Assembly (NCBI RefSeq): GCF_910594005.1
Contig: NC_057828.1
Span: 4,166,235-4,230,234, forward strand
Direction of reading: 5' to 3'
Source of the DNA: Cervus elaphus
Lineage: Eukaryota; Chordata; Mammalia; Artiodactyla; Cervidae
DNA: 64,000 bases
Positions 37,014-48,129 of the stretch are shown piece by piece; the stretch's first letter is position 1, and each line of letters starts with the position of its first letter. Both the position numbers and the translations under genes were made by a program. The notes under the pieces were generated by a model that worked only from the letters and a program-made list of their open reading frames with translations, did not search any database and was not told the DNA's origin.

Positions 37014-37608
37014 ATGCCGTGTTTTTTCATGGTAGATATTTTGCTTTTCTTGGCTAAGATGTTGCCAAGTGAAAGGCATTTTTATAGAAATAACAGCAAG
37101 CCACAAAGAGAAAATCTTGAACATAGAAATGAAGACAGAAAGGAAACTTCTAGGAGAGAGTAGACCAGGCAGTAGCTTCAATAGCAGTTCTCTTCTCCCT
37201 GACAGCCTTTTATCTCTTCCCTCTTAGGAAAAGGGCTGTATTCACCAGGGATTTGGTCACATTCTCCTTTCCACATGAGGAGTACAAAGGAGGTCTGGCA
37301 CTCTATTCTTATCATGACTCATTTTTTTTGCAGGAAGAAGATTCCTCACACCCAGTGGAACCACCCTTCTGTCAGATAGAGAAGGCTCTCTGCCTCCAGG
37401 GTTCTGCCAAACCGTCCACAAGAACAGTCAGTCGGTCATTTCCTCCCAAGCATGGCTTTCAATAAACTAACAAAACAAAACAAAAACAGAAAAACACAAA
37501 AAGCAACAAACTGATGCTGTTGTCTCCTAGATTATATCAGTATTACCATGGGAGTGCTGCAGGTATGGAAGTCAGAAGCTGGAAGAAATTATTTGAGGAG
37601 CTTTAATA
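37014..37608. other. Non-satellite sequence next to the array, unassigned
   Basis: First non-satellite DNA after the array. Composition falls abruptly to ordinary AT-rich genomic sequence. There is an A/C-rich stretch near 37465-37510 (AACAAAACAAAAACAGAAAAAC). The short ORF at 37253-37465 has no recognisable features. I see no gene. Confidence 0.5.
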
Positions 37609-38060
37609 TCTATGGTTTTTCCAGTGGTCATGTATGGATGTGAGAGTTGGACTGTGAAAAAAGCTGAGTGCCAAAAAATTGATGCTTTTGAACTGTGGTG
37701 TTGGAGAAGATTCTTGAGAGTCCCTTGGACTGCAAGGAGATCCAACCAATCCATCATAAAGGAGATCAGGCCTGGGTGTTCATTGGAAGGACTGATGCTG
37801 AAGCTGAAACTCCAATACTTTGGCCACCTGATGCGAAGAGTTGACTCATTGGAAAAGACCCTGATGCTGGGAGGGATTGGGGGCAGGAGGAGAAGGGGAT
37901 GACAGAGGATGAGATGGCTGGATGGCATCACCAACTCAATGGACATGAGTTTGAGTAAACTCCGGGAATTGGTGATGGACAGGGAGGCCTGGCATGCTGT
38001 GATTCATGGGGTTGCAAAGAGTTGGACACAACTGAGCGACTGAACTGAACTGAACTGAAC
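37609..38060 (+). mobile_element. BovB LINE, 5'-truncated 3' end
   Basis: The 3' end of a BovB (RTE-clade) LINE. It begins in the C-terminal coding region (VMYGCESWTVKKAECQKIDAFELWCWRR) and runs through the typical GAGTTGGACACAACTGAGCG to the tail GACTGAACTGAACTGAAC at the 3' end. BovB occurs widely in ruminants. The ORF at 37612-37902 is the remnant of its C-terminal domain and not a host gene. Strong truncation at the 5' end is usual for the family. Confidence 0.93.
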
Positions 38061-38963
38061 ATCTAGGACATACTTGTTCTGTGCTCTGGTCTCCACCCAG
38101 TGAACCTTGGATATTGGGGTTGGTTGATTGTAGTAATGTCTGAATTTTTTCCCACCACCTGTATCCAGGCCTTTCATAATGCCCCCCTGCACTGACTTTT
38201 GGCACAGTCATGTGTCTTGATTTGGCCAAGGGAGCAGCCTGAAAAGTGCCTGTATATTGGGGCTGGTCCTCTTGCTGGTCTTGCAACCACTGCTGCTGCC
38301 ACCAAATGATCAAGCACAAGCTTGCTTCCTGGAGGAGATACCACATGATCAGAGATAAGCCATCCCACTCGAGCCATCACAGACTAGCCAGTTGCCAGTC
38401 AACTCTACAGCTGATCACAGATGTATGAGTGCCCAGCTGATATTAGCAGAGTGTGCTCCCAAGCTGCAAGAACCACTCAGGCACAAGAGACCTACACTGC
38501 AACTTCTCAAATTGTAAGCCAAAGTAATGTCATTTTTTTCCTTTATTCTTTTTGTTGTTGTTGTAGGCCACCTGGTTTTGAACTGTTTTGTTATGTAGCA
38601 AAAGTTAACTGACACAGATATTTCCCTAAGTGTTCTCCTAGAGCCCAGTGCCACTGGTGGGATCACATGGCTGGGATTTTAGGGACATTTTCTACTGTGC
38701 CAAGTGTAATGTGGGTGAACTGAGCTAGCAGGTGGGCTGTTAACAGTCATGCTCTGTGCTGTTCGGGAGCACAGGCTTTGGAGTCAAATTGGCATTGATT
38801 CGAATCATGGCATTATGTCAGTGTGGAAGTAACAGCTATAAAATCTCAATGGTATAAAAACATCAAAATCTCAGTGGCTTGACACCAGAAAGGTGTATTT
38901 CTCTCCTATGTCACTGCTTATCTATATATTTATATATTTGGTGCCCTATACATATGCAATGGT
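38061..38963. other. Unassigned sequence; possible old MIR and LTR traces
   Basis: No gene. Around 38595-38620 the words GTTATGTAGCAAAAGTTAACTG resemble the 3' end of a MaLR-type LTR, and 38760-38815 (GGGAGCACAGGCTTTGGAGT, then a GATTCGAATC) resembles the tRNA-like head of a MIR. Both are too degraded to be sure. The remaining sequence is unassigned. Short ORFs on both strands (for example 37936-38346) are overlaps with BovB or chance. Confidence 0.35.
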
Positions 38964-39165
38964 ATTTCCCTGGTGGCTCAGATGGCAAGGAATCTGCCTG
39001 CAATGCAGGAGATCAGGTTTGATCCCTGGGTCAGGAAGATCCCCTGGAGAAGGAAGTGGCAACCCACTCCAGTATTCATGCCTAGAGAACTCCATGGACA
39101 GAGGAGCCTGGTGGGCTACAGTCCATGGGATTGCAAAGAGTTGGACATGGTTGAACAACTAACAC
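38964..39165 (+). mobile_element. Bov-tA SINE
   Basis: A tRNA-derived ruminant SINE of about 200 bp. It shows the head TTCCCTGGTGGCTCAGATGG (A-box region), a B-box-like GGTTTGATCCC, CCACTCCAGTATTC in the middle, and a BovB-like tail GCAAAGAGTTGGACATGGTT...AACTAACACT. These elements are transcribed by RNA polymerase III and mobilised by BovB enzymes (family knowledge). The ORFs across it (38893-39162, 38973-39512) are not genes. No clear target duplication was seen. Confidence 0.95.
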
Positions 39166-39949
39166 TCTTCACTCACATCTGTGATGATATGCAGAGCTGG
39201 CTGGCTGCCAGGTCTAAGAGGGCTCAGTTGGGATGGTATCTTTTCCTCCAGCTGGCTAACTTGTGCATGATCACACTCATGTATATTCACGTAGAGATTC
39301 AGGGACCAAGGCTCCTTCCACCTAGTGTGTTCTCTGGGTCCTCCACTGGATCTTCTGCAACCAGCCAGGAGACGAAAAAAGAAAAAGAACATGGAGAATC
39401 TGGTGGGTTTAAGGGCCAGGGCTGTAAATGCCAGAAGTTAACTCATTCCATTGCTAGAACTAGTCACATGGTTCCACCTAGATGTAAAGGGACTGGGAAC
39501 ATGATCCAGTAGAGTGCCAAGGAAAGAGAGAAGGTACATATTGGTGAGATACAGAAATCTGTCTCATTTAGCAATTCATTAACTAGGTAATTAGGCAAGT
39601 TACTTGATTTCTTTGATAGTTAAATAGTCCTGTGTGGATTGTACAATCATGTAGAAGTGACCTCATGCCAATCTGTCTCTTAATTCTGGTCTGTGTCCAT
39701 TCATACTAGGAATTGAGGCTATTTAATGCCATATTGTTATGATGTTTTTGAGAATCAGGCCCTATCTGGCATACCAAGGAAGAAGGATATGAATGATTTT
39801 CCCTGGGTGCAGGAAATGAGTGGGTACATTTTTTGCAAGGAAATTTTTTAAATTATAAAACCATCTGTGAGTTGGTCTTTTTTTATTATTGTCATATGCC
39901 AATAAATAATAATAAAATATTCCTTCCTAAAAGAAAAACTGTTATCTAA
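39166..39949. other. Unassigned intergenic sequence
   Basis: Ordinary AT-biased sequence without a recognisable repeat or gene. Frames on both strands are short. Confidence 0.45.
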
Positions 39950-40988
39950 CTGTGGAAAATTCTGAAAGAGATGGGAATACCAGACCACCTGAACTGCCTC
40001 TTGAGAAATCTGTATGCAGATCAGGAAGCAACAGTTAGAACTGCACATGGAACAACAGACTGGTTCCAAATAGGAAAAGGAGTACATCAAGGCTGTATAT
40101 TGTCACCCTGCTTATTTAACTTATATACAGTGTACATCATGAGAAACGCTGGGCTGGAGGAAGCACAAGCTGGAATCAAGATTGTCGGGAGAAATATCAA
40201 TAACCTCAGATATGCAGATGACACCACCCTTATGGCAGAAAGTGAAGAGGAACTAAAGAGCCTCTTGATGAAAGTAAAAGAGGAGAGTGAAAAAGTTGGC
40301 TTAAAGCTCAACATTCAGAAAGCTAAGATCATGGCATCTGGTCCCATTACTTCATGGCAAATAGATGGGGAAATAGTGGAAACAGTGGCAGACTTAATTT
40401 TTTTTGGTTCCAAAATCACTGCAGATGTTTACTGTAGCCATGAAATTAAAAGACGCTTACTCCTTGGGAGGAAAGTTATGACCGACCAAGACAGCATATT
40501 AAAAAATAGAGACGACACTTTGCCAACAAAGGTCTGTCTAGTCAAAGCTATGGTTTTCCCAGTAGTCATGAATGGGTGTGAGAGTTGGACTATAAAGAAA
40601 GCTGAGCACGGAAGAATTGATGCTTTTGAACTGTGGTGTTGGAGAAGACTCTTGAGAGTCCCTTGGACTGCAAGGAGATCCAACCAGTCCATCCTAAAGG
40701 AGATCAGTCCTGAATATTCATTGGAAGGACTGATGCTGAAGCTGAAACTCCAATACGTTGGCCACCTAATGTGAAGAACTGATTCATTTGAAAAGACCTT
40801 GATGCTGGGAAAGATTGAAGGCAGGAGGAGAGGGGGATGACAGAGGATAAACTGGTTGGATGGCATCACCAACTCAATGGAGATGAGTTTGAGGAAACTC
40901 TGGGAGTTGGTGATGGACAGCCTGGTGTGCTGCAGTCCATGGAGTTGCAAAGAGTTGGACACGACTGAGCGACTGAACTGAACTGAAG
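39950..40988 (+). mobile_element. BovB LINE, 5'-truncated, RT palm and C-terminus
   Basis: A BovB copy starting within the reverse-transcriptase gene (TGTGGAAAATTCTGAAAGAG) and ending with the tail GAGCGACTGAACTGAACTGAAG. The + frame 39971-40774 is open for 267 codons. It keeps RT motif B (GVHQGCILSPCLFN) and the catalytic motif C (RYADDTTLMAE), then the C-terminal VMNGCESWTIKK and FELWCWRR segments. It is a truncated element and not an active one: the endonuclease and N-terminal RT parts are missing. It is one of the least mutated BovB frames in the window. Confidence 0.94.
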
Positions 40989-41162
40989 ACCTAAACAGTT
41001 ACTGCAATACTATTGAGATTTAATTGGATTATGTAGCTAGAATGGGCCCTTAACACTCAAGGGCCCAACTGCACACTTGAGGAGTACATTACAGAGGTAT
41101 TTGGATTTCAGTTTCATTTGAGCATGTTTTCAAATAATCACCCTGGTCACTCTGTTTCAGTG

Positions 41163-41449
41163 TTTTATTTATTTATTTATTTAAATTGAGTAACTCACTT
41201 TAATTGGGGAATAACTACTTTACAATATTGTGATAGTTTTTGCCATGCATCAACATGAATCAGCCACAGGTATTCATGTTTCCCCCTCCCCCATTCTGAA
41301 CGCCCTTCCCACCTTCCTCCCCACCCTCTCTCTCTGGTTGTCCCAGAGCAGGCTTTGGATTCCCTGCTTCATGCATTGAATTTGCGCTGGTCATCTATTT
41401 TACATATGGTAATGTACATGTTTTACTGCTATTCTTTCAAATCATCAGT
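41163..41449 (-). mobile_element. L1 3'-end fragment, antisense
   Basis: The 3'UTR of the same ruminant L1 family as the 29883-35724 element, inverted. A (TTTA)n/T-rich tract lies at the left (41165-41183), then ACTTTACAATATTGTGAT and AACATGAATCAGCCACAGG, followed by the C/T-rich complement of the L1 G-rich tract (41282-41340). It is heavily 5'-truncated. It ends in a ~30 bp piece in the opposite orientation (41449-41478), listed under findings. Confidence 0.85.
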
Positions 41450-41655
41450 GGGAGAAGGCAGGGTGGGATGTTTCATGTTCTAAACTTTTGAACACAAATA
41501 GGAAGCATGTGGTCACATAGAATGTTAGAACTAAAGGAACTCAGCTTCTGTTCCATCATCTTCACAAGCATTGTTTATTTTTGCTTTACAGCTTAAATGC
41601 AAGAATATCTAGTGCCACAGGTGTTGGAGACACAAAGTGATCCCAAAGGGAGCTT

Positions 41656-41998
41656 TTGTTGTTTTTCAGTTGCCAAGTCATGTCCAACTCTTTGTGGCCC
41701 CATGGACAGCAGCATGTCAGGCTTCCTGTCTTTCACTATCTCCAGGAGTTTGCTCAAACTCATGCCCATTGAGTCGATGATGCCATCCAACCATCTCATC
41801 CTCCGTCACCCTCTTCTCCTCCTGCCCTCAGTCTTTCCCAGCATCAGGGTCTTTTCCAGTGAGTTGGCTCTGCACATCAGGTGCCTGAAGTTTTGGAGCT
41901 TCAGCTTCAAATTCAGTCCTTCCAATGAGTATTCAGGGTTGATTTATTTTCGGATTGACTGGGTTGGTCTCCTAGCAGTTCAAGGGACTGTGAATTCT
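41656..41998 (-). mobile_element. BovB LINE 3' end, antisense, diverged
   Basis: Reverse complement of the BovB 3' end: AGTTGCCAAGTCATGTCC, CCATGGACAGCAGCATG, CATCTCATCCTCCGTC, then CAGTCCTTCCAATGAGTATTC and TCAAGGGACTG. It is more diverged than the other BovB copies here. The frame 41597-42067 simply reads across it. Confidence 0.88.
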
Positions 41999-42093
41999 TT
42001 TCCATTTATGCTAAACCATTATGAACTTATTGGAAGTTCACCAAATTCACTTCCATATAGAATATAGTATCTACTTAAAGGATAAAGTGTTTT

Positions 42094-42467
42094 AGTCAGC
42101 ATGGGCTGCTATAAAACATACCACATGCTGGCTGGCTTAAACAACAGACATTTGTTTCTCACAGTTCTGGAGGCTGGTAACTCCAGGGTGAAGATGCTGG
42201 CCAGTTTGGTTCTTGGTAAGGGCTCTCTTCTTGGATTGCAAATGGCTGTCTTGTTGCTGTATCCTCACATGGTAGAGAAAGGAAACTCTGATGTCTACTC
42301 CTCTTCTTATAAGGGCACTAGTCCCACCATGGGGGCTCCACCTTTATGAAATCATCTAAATTTAATCACATCCCCAAAGCCCTACCTCCTGATGCTATAC
42401 CTTAGGGTTAGGGCTTCAAGAAATAAATTTGAGGTGGGACACAAACATTCAGTCCAAGACAATCGGT
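42094..42467 (-). mobile_element. MaLR (MLT1-like) LTR, antisense
   Basis: An old mammalian LTR retrotransposon remnant. On the + strand it reads as the complement of the LTR: TTTTAGTCAGCATGGGCTGC, GGCTTAAACAACAGAC, TTCTCACAGTTCTGGAGGCTGG, TTATAAGGGCACTAGTCCCA, and GGGACACAAACATTCAGTCC at the end. The ends have the TG...CA form on the - strand. Family assignment rests on remembered consensus; the exact subfamily is not determined. Confidence 0.8.
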
Positions 42468-43544
42468 AATGAAATTGTACCACTTTGAAGATAATTTGAG
42501 GGAGAAGTCAGAAAATGATATGCTCTGTGTTCAAATTTTGCTAACTTAGCCACTGGCTGCTCCACAGAGATTTGGTCTTTGATATCTGCTCCTTGCCAGC
42601 ACTCAGCCCTCCACTGTTTCCTGGATCCTCCCACATGCATTAGGATCTTCATTAGAAGCAGGATGACTGGATAGGTCTGCAGAATTCCAGGTCTCAGATC
42701 TAGACATTGTGGCCTAGACCACACGGTTCACTGGCTGGTGTGGCAAAGCCATGTTGAATCCAAGGGTGTAAGCATAGAAGCAGATCATCATCTCCTGAAT
42801 CCTTATCCTTTCTCTCACTGTAGTTTGCTGCCCTAGTCTTTTTGCTTGTTTGTTTTGTTTTTAAGTTAACGAAATACCAGCTGCCTATCAGATAGCTCTG
42901 TTCAATTTTCCTCTTATCCAAATGATTAAATCCAAATCTGTACGGATCTGTTCCTCCCATTCATGACTCTTTTTCCAAGTGTCCCACATTCTTCCTTTAG
43001 TTGTTGTTGTCACCATTATTCTCCCAGCTTCTGTAATCTTGGACATGTTCTCTTTTACTCTTTCAACAAAATTTCAAGATCTGTAATCAAGTTCTTTCCT
43101 CTTCCATTTACCCTGGTTTCAATCCAGATCAACTTGCATCTAAGATTTAGATGCAAAAAGCAAAACTGCCTCACTAACCTCACTAACCCTGCCACTAACC
43201 CTGTTTTCTACTGCCAAATGAACCTTTCCAAATACCATTTCCATCATGTCACTGTTCCCCCAAGAGTTTGCAATAGTTTCCCGTTGCTAATGTATCGAAA
43301 TTATCTCCCCTGAGGCCTGAGGATGCTGGAGCAAATGATAGATGAAAGTTTTTTTCAACTAAACATTCCAGTTTTCAATTAAAGATGTTTTTCCATAAGC
43401 CTAAATCTTTCTTTTATACATAAGAAGGATGTGTTAACTGATGTAGGGGCTTAGTAAATATTTCTTGAATAGAGAAAAGAACTTTATGGTTAGTATGTGA
43501 AACTGTAACTCCCCTAAATAGGGTACTTTGTCCATATTCATTTA
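42468..43544. other. Unassigned intergenic sequence
   Basis: No gene or clear repeat. There is a short T/G run near 42840-42862 and two repeats of CACTAACC near 43169-43200. ORFs of under 120 codons here have no recognisable domain. Confidence 0.45.
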
Positions 43545-44052
43545 TGTATACTGTTTTATTTATCTATAGCTGCATTAATAAGCTATTGAAAACCTTGGTG
43601 GCTTAAAACAATGATTTTATTACCTTTCATATTTCTGTGAGATGCCTACGGTCATCGGGGCAGTTCTTCTGCTGATCACTCTTGAGTTCTGTCACGCAGT
43701 TGTAGTTAGATGGAGGCTTGGCTGAGATGCCAGGATAGCTGCTCCTCTTTCCCACTTTAAGTGGCCTCCTCTGTCTCTCCGTGTGGCCTCTCTACGTTTT
43801 CTGTCAATGTGATCTTTCCAGAAGGAAAGCCAGACTTCTTATGTGAAGACTCAAGGTTTTCAAAACTAAAAAGTGGAAGCTGCCAGGTCTATAAAGCTTA
43901 GGCTCTAGCTGGTATAGTGTCAGTTCTGCCATATTCTGTTATTTAAATCAAGTCCCAGGAAAGCCCAGCTTCAATGACGGAGGGGTCTACACATGATGTA
44001 AATTCAAAGAGATGTGGTTCATTGGGAGCCATCTTTGGAGACCGGGGTGCCA
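43545..44052 (-). mobile_element. Old MaLR/MLT1-like LTR, antisense, diverged
   Basis: The complement of an MLT1-type LTR. GCTGCATTAATAAGC with GGTGGCTTAAAACAATG at the left corresponds to the LTR 3' end. GGGCAGTTCTTCTGCTGATC and GTGTGGCCTCTCTACG lie in the middle, and GTGGTTCATTGGGAGCCATC at the right. It is strongly diverged and the subfamily is uncertain. Confidence 0.65.
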
Positions 44053-44639
44053 TCCTCTGGCTCTTACTGATTCATGGACTTTCTACATGAAAAATGTGCT
44101 TACCTCTGCAAATCTCATCCTAAATATGGTATCAGTTTAAATTCCAGGATATTGTCAACAAAATCAAGTGCTGGTATGGATGTGACTGCTCGAAGGCATC
44201 TTCTCATATGCACTTTCTCAGGTGCAGAGACCAGTGAAGAAGAGCAGATTATCCACCCACCCCCAACCCATCTCTTTCATGTAATGGTGAAAGAGACAGA
44301 AAAACTTCAGCAGACTCCCATGTTCAAAAAGAGGAGAAAAGGGAGACATGAGCATTTCCTGATTTATAGCAATTCTAAAATCCAACCTGGTGCATATCCC
44401 AATTTCTCTAACTCAAGGCAGAGGATAGTCCTTGATTAAGGTACAGTTTTGCTTTTTAGGAATGGTTTCCCTCTGCTCTTGGTTTTATCCTCTGGGTTCT
44501 GGCTCTGAGTCATTCTTCCATTTTCATTAAAATGGCCTATGTTTGTAGCTGTATAACTCTAAACCTGTTTCCTATCTCTTTGGAAGTTAAGGGCCCAAAG
44601 TGAAGGCAAACTGGGGTGGCTAGTCTATGAACATGCCCC
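44053..44639. other. Unassigned intergenic sequence
   Basis: No gene or clear repeat. The 121-codon frame at 44074-44439 has no recognisable domain, no related neighbour and ordinary composition, so I leave it uncalled. Confidence 0.4.
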
Positions 44640-45076
44640 AATGGATCACACCTCCTGTTCATATTCTTCTGTGGTTCCCCTACTAGTTGAATCTGGGCTG
44701 GCCCAGTGATCTGTTTTAACCAATGGACAATGGCAGTTTTCTGATTTTGTACTTTGGGGATGCCTGAGCCACCACCATGTAAGAGGTCTGGTTTCCCTGC
44801 TGCAAAGACCACATGTAGAGTCTACATAGAGAGGAAGAAACTTGAGACTATGGAGAGGGAGGGAGACCATGTCAACCCAGTGTCCTGGTTGAGCCTCCAG
44901 ATGAACCCATGCTAAGCTGTTACCTGACTGCAAGCACACAAGAGAATCCAAGTGAAACCACCAGAAGAACTTCCCATTGAGCCTAGTCAACCTTTGGAAC
45001 TGTAAAAGGTAAAGTCATTTTAAGCCATTAAATTAGGGTGGTTTGTTATGCAGCAGTAGAAAACCACACATAATCC
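44640..45076 (+). mobile_element. Old MaLR/MLT1-like LTR, sense, diverged
   Basis: Reads in the LTR sense direction. GGGCTGGCCCAGTGATCTGT is followed by CAATGGACAATGGCAG, CACCACCATGTAAGAGG, CACATGTAGAG and GCTAAGCTGTTACCTGACTGC. The 3' signature TTTTAAGCCATTAAATTAGG...GGTTTGTTATGCAGCAGTAG closes it. It is similar in plan to the antisense copy ending at 44052, with opposite orientation. Confidence 0.65.
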
Positions 45077-45439
45077 ATTCACTGAAAGTTACTGAACTGT
45101 CCATCTGTGCCTGACACTGCATTAGGTGACGTGAATGTAAGACTAAATAAAGCATTGATTCTGAGCTCTACCTCATTTTTGTTAATGAAAGATTTTTGTA
45201 AAAGGAAATGTTTTACTCAACATTCTGCTAATGAGTTCACATTCCACTCTTGTCCCTCCATGGATTGTTGCCCATGCGTTTGGAGACTTCCTTGCCTTAA
45301 TTATTGGGGGGGAAAAAATCTCTTCTTGGTCTTTCTTTGCTAGACATTGCTGGCTCTGAGTTTCTAGCTCTTACCTCTGATGTGTCTTTGTTTTTCACAT
45401 AAAGAGAGATCATAAAGCAAAGAGAAGCCCTGAAGACCA
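45077..45439. other. Unassigned intergenic sequence
   Basis: No recognisable gene or repeat. A run of eight G followed by A (45306-45319) is the only low-complexity stretch. Confidence 0.4.
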
Positions 45440-45535
45440 TATAATTTTATGGATGATCAAACTTTGGCCAGAGAGCCAAGTGACTTATTCAAAGAACTAC
45501 AGTTAGTGGCAGAATCAGGGCCAGAATCCATATAT
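45440..45535 (-). mobile_element. MIR SINE fragment, antisense
   Basis: Resembles the complement of the MIR core. GAGAGCCAAGTGACTTATTC followed by CTACAGTTAGTGGCAGAATC matches the conserved MIR words AAGTGACTTGCCCAAGG and CACAGCTAGTAAGTGGCAGA with mutations. Confidence 0.7.
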
Positions 45536-45821
45536 ATAAACTAAGAAGTTCTGGTTTCACTATAGTAATGAATTCACTCTCAGACCACATCAAACTAATG
45601 CAGGTAGGCTAACTGATGCTTGATCAACCCGTTCTATTTACAATTAATTAATAAATTTTCATTATATCTCAATTAGATTCTCAGTCTTGGACTACAACTG
45701 GGGGAAAATAGAGAAAAAAGAGAAGTAGAGTGAGTTCATAAGCTGTGAGGTGTACAGCAGCAGTTCATAATATTTATTATTGCTTAGGGTTTTAATGAAT
45801 GCTCTTGAGCCTCTCATTACT

Positions 45822-45865
45822 TTATTCAAGAAATATTTACTGAGTATCTACTCTGTGCATATCTG
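45822..45865 (-). mobile_element. Short L2 3'-end fragment
   Basis: TTCAAGAAATATTTACTGAGTATCTACTCTGTGC corresponds to the complement of the L2 3' terminus (AATAAATATTTGTTGAATGAA). A GT/AC-rich inverted patch follows at 45862-45900. Confidence 0.55.
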
Positions 45866-45869
45866 TGTG

Positions 45870-46977
45870 TATGTGTGAACACATACACACATAAACACAA
45901 TTTCATTAGATCTTCTTTTAGGGAGCCACTGTGTGAATGGTGTCAATATCCTCATAAATATCTTATAATACATACAAGTTTCATACCCATAGCAATATAC
46001 CAAAAATTAGTTGCTTTTTTGGGGAAATGCACACTGTGATTCCTTATAGATAGTTTACCTTCATAATTATTCTCATGTTTCCAATTCTTAGAATCATCTA
46101 ATTCTTGTATTTCATAGTGGAGGACCTCAGACTCAAACACCTTCAAACGCCATGTAGTTATGGTAAATGAGTGAAGTAGGTGGAGACCTGGAGACAGAGG
46201 TGGTGTTGAGACTACAAGTCCTGTTTGAAGGGGCAGCTGCCACTCCATGTCAGGTGATTTTTTTGTCATGTGGGAAATCAAGGGCTAGTACTTCTAGAAC
46301 TTCTGTATTTCTAAGAGAGGCTGGAAATCTTTCTTTATATGAAATCTCCTGATTTTTATAATGTTAGTGACTAATCAAAAACATTTAAAACCTCTGCACT
46401 GGCCAAATGAAACATGTGTACCTAATTAAAATCCTATATAATATAGGATTTTAATATAGTTTGCCCTAGCACCCTTTGTGTGCCTTCTCCATTTGCAGAG
46501 ACAAATTGCAAGATCCAAGCTTCCAAGCCACAGGACTCTCTCATTTCTAAGAATTCTGGAAGTGAGGGCTCAAGGGAAATAGTCCTAACTCACTGACCTC
46601 TGGAGTGGTCAAACAACCCACCCACTGATTTGCTTGGTCAGTTCCCACTTAATGCCACTGAGAGAATAAAAATCCCTTTCTAGAGAAAATGCAGGGGAAA
46701 GTGTTGTTCCTTTTGCAGAGATCAAAATAAGGGCTATCTTGCTTTTATTCAAACTATAGTAATTATTCTAGAAATTAAAATGTAGTATTGGTATGCATGC
46801 TACCCAATGGGTGTGTTTGATGTTTGGCCCTACATGGGTCATGCGAACACAAATCTATACATGGCATCTTGAATCCTATTTCTCCAAACTCAATAATTAG
46901 TGTCTGATATTAGCTCCAACTTCTCAGTTTAAGGTCCTCACTAGTCTCCTAAATTTCAAATCTAATTGCCTGTCTTA
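45870..46977. other. Unassigned intergenic sequence with one strong palindrome
   Basis: No gene. The frame 45952-46281 on the - strand has no recognisable domain. The palindrome at 46425-46455 is listed on its own. Confidence 0.4.
46425..46455. repeat. 31 bp near-perfect palindrome
   Basis: Arms ATTAAAATCCTATAT (46425-46439) and ATATAGGATTTTAAT (46441-46455) are exact reverse complements separated by one A at 46440. They could extrude as a 15 bp stem. The composition is AT-rich, so chance formation over a long genome is plausible. Confidence 0.95.
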
Positions 46978-47350
46978 TTTCATTTTCTCATTTGTCAAAT
47001 ATTTATAGACTGCCTTCTAGGTGTCAGATATGTTTTAGACACTAAAGATATATGACAGTTAATCACATAGACATGGTCTATTCACCCACAAACCTTACTC
47101 TCTGTGAAGCCTAGGGAGACAATAGTCATGTAAACAAATTAATAAATAACACAGTTTCAAACAGTGATAATTGTTATGAAGAAAGTAAAATAGGGAAATG
47201 GGATAGGAGTGATTGAGGAAAAGCTGTACTGCACAGTCATTTGGATTGAGACCTGAATGGTGAGAAGGTGACAGCAATGCAAAGATATGGGGGAAGAGGG
47301 TTGCAATCAAGGGAAACATCTGGTGCAAAAACCTGTCACAGGACTGGACT
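46978..47350 (-). mobile_element. L2 LINE 3' portion, antisense
   Basis: TTTGTCAAATATTTATAGACTGCC, GGTGTCAGATATGTTTTAGACAC and, further on, TGAATGGTGAGAAGGTGACAG and TATGGGGGAAGAGGGTTGCA resemble the complement of an L2 3' region in the expected order. Diverged, as expected for a pre-eutherian repeat. Confidence 0.6.
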
Positions 47351-48129
47351 TGAAGCATTTAAGGATCAGAAAGTCAACCTGTGGCTGGAAAGTCTAAGCT
47401 GATTTCTTTCCAGTATTTGCCCATTTATAATCCTAGTTTTGACAGAACTTGCCTAGTTCTATTTATCAGCTACCTTTGCTGGTTCTCTCCAAGGTCCTGA
47501 TGAAAGATTGTGTCCTTCTTTGGAGAGTTTATCCACTACTAAAACCTTATTTATTACCTCAGTGTTGTCTTCACCTGAGTATATGTACTAAATTATGAAT
47601 TCAAGTAAATTTTCTATGCATGGAAATGGCAAGAAGACTTGCCATATTTACAGATTTCTTCTCTCTGGAACCCAGAAACCATATGAAGTAGTCGAGAAAG
47701 ATAATGTCCTGAACTAAAGCAGTGGCTGGGATAGAATCATCAGTACCTGGTAGCCCACTAGACATGTCTGTGTGGGTGTGGATCTATGTAATGCGAGTGA
47801 GGGGGCACACTAAGGGAGAATGACTCCAAAGTGTCAGACTTTAGTCAATGGTAGATGACAAGTGCTACTCACTGAGATTCAGAAAGCAGGAGGAGAAGTA
47901 GGCTTTATTTGGATGAAGGTGGGTAGGTGAATACAGGTAATGGAAGGTAAGAAAGAGTGGAGAGTTAAGAAGGAATTCCTGAATCTGAACAGCAGGTAGT
48001 CTCTTTCTGCCATCCTAGACTGGAACTTCAAATAAATATTGCCAAGTAAGAATGATTACAATGGGAAAACAGGTCTGTAATATAATTGAATGCCATTAGT
48101 TTTCTATATTCTGATAAAATAATTTTACA
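47351..48129. other. Unassigned intergenic sequence
   Basis: No gene or clear repeat seen. Confidence 0.4.

Noticed and set aside
38964..39165. tRNA gene
   Set aside because: The A- and B-box-like words belong to the tRNA-derived head of a Bov-tA SINE; there is no complete cloverleaf.
39971..40774. Host gene with a reverse-transcriptase domain
   Set aside because: It is the RT palm of a 5'-truncated BovB, with BovB 3' tail directly behind it.
43545..45076. The two MLT1-like LTRs as the ends of one old retrotransposon
   Set aside because: They are in opposite orientation and too diverged from each other, with no internal region between them.
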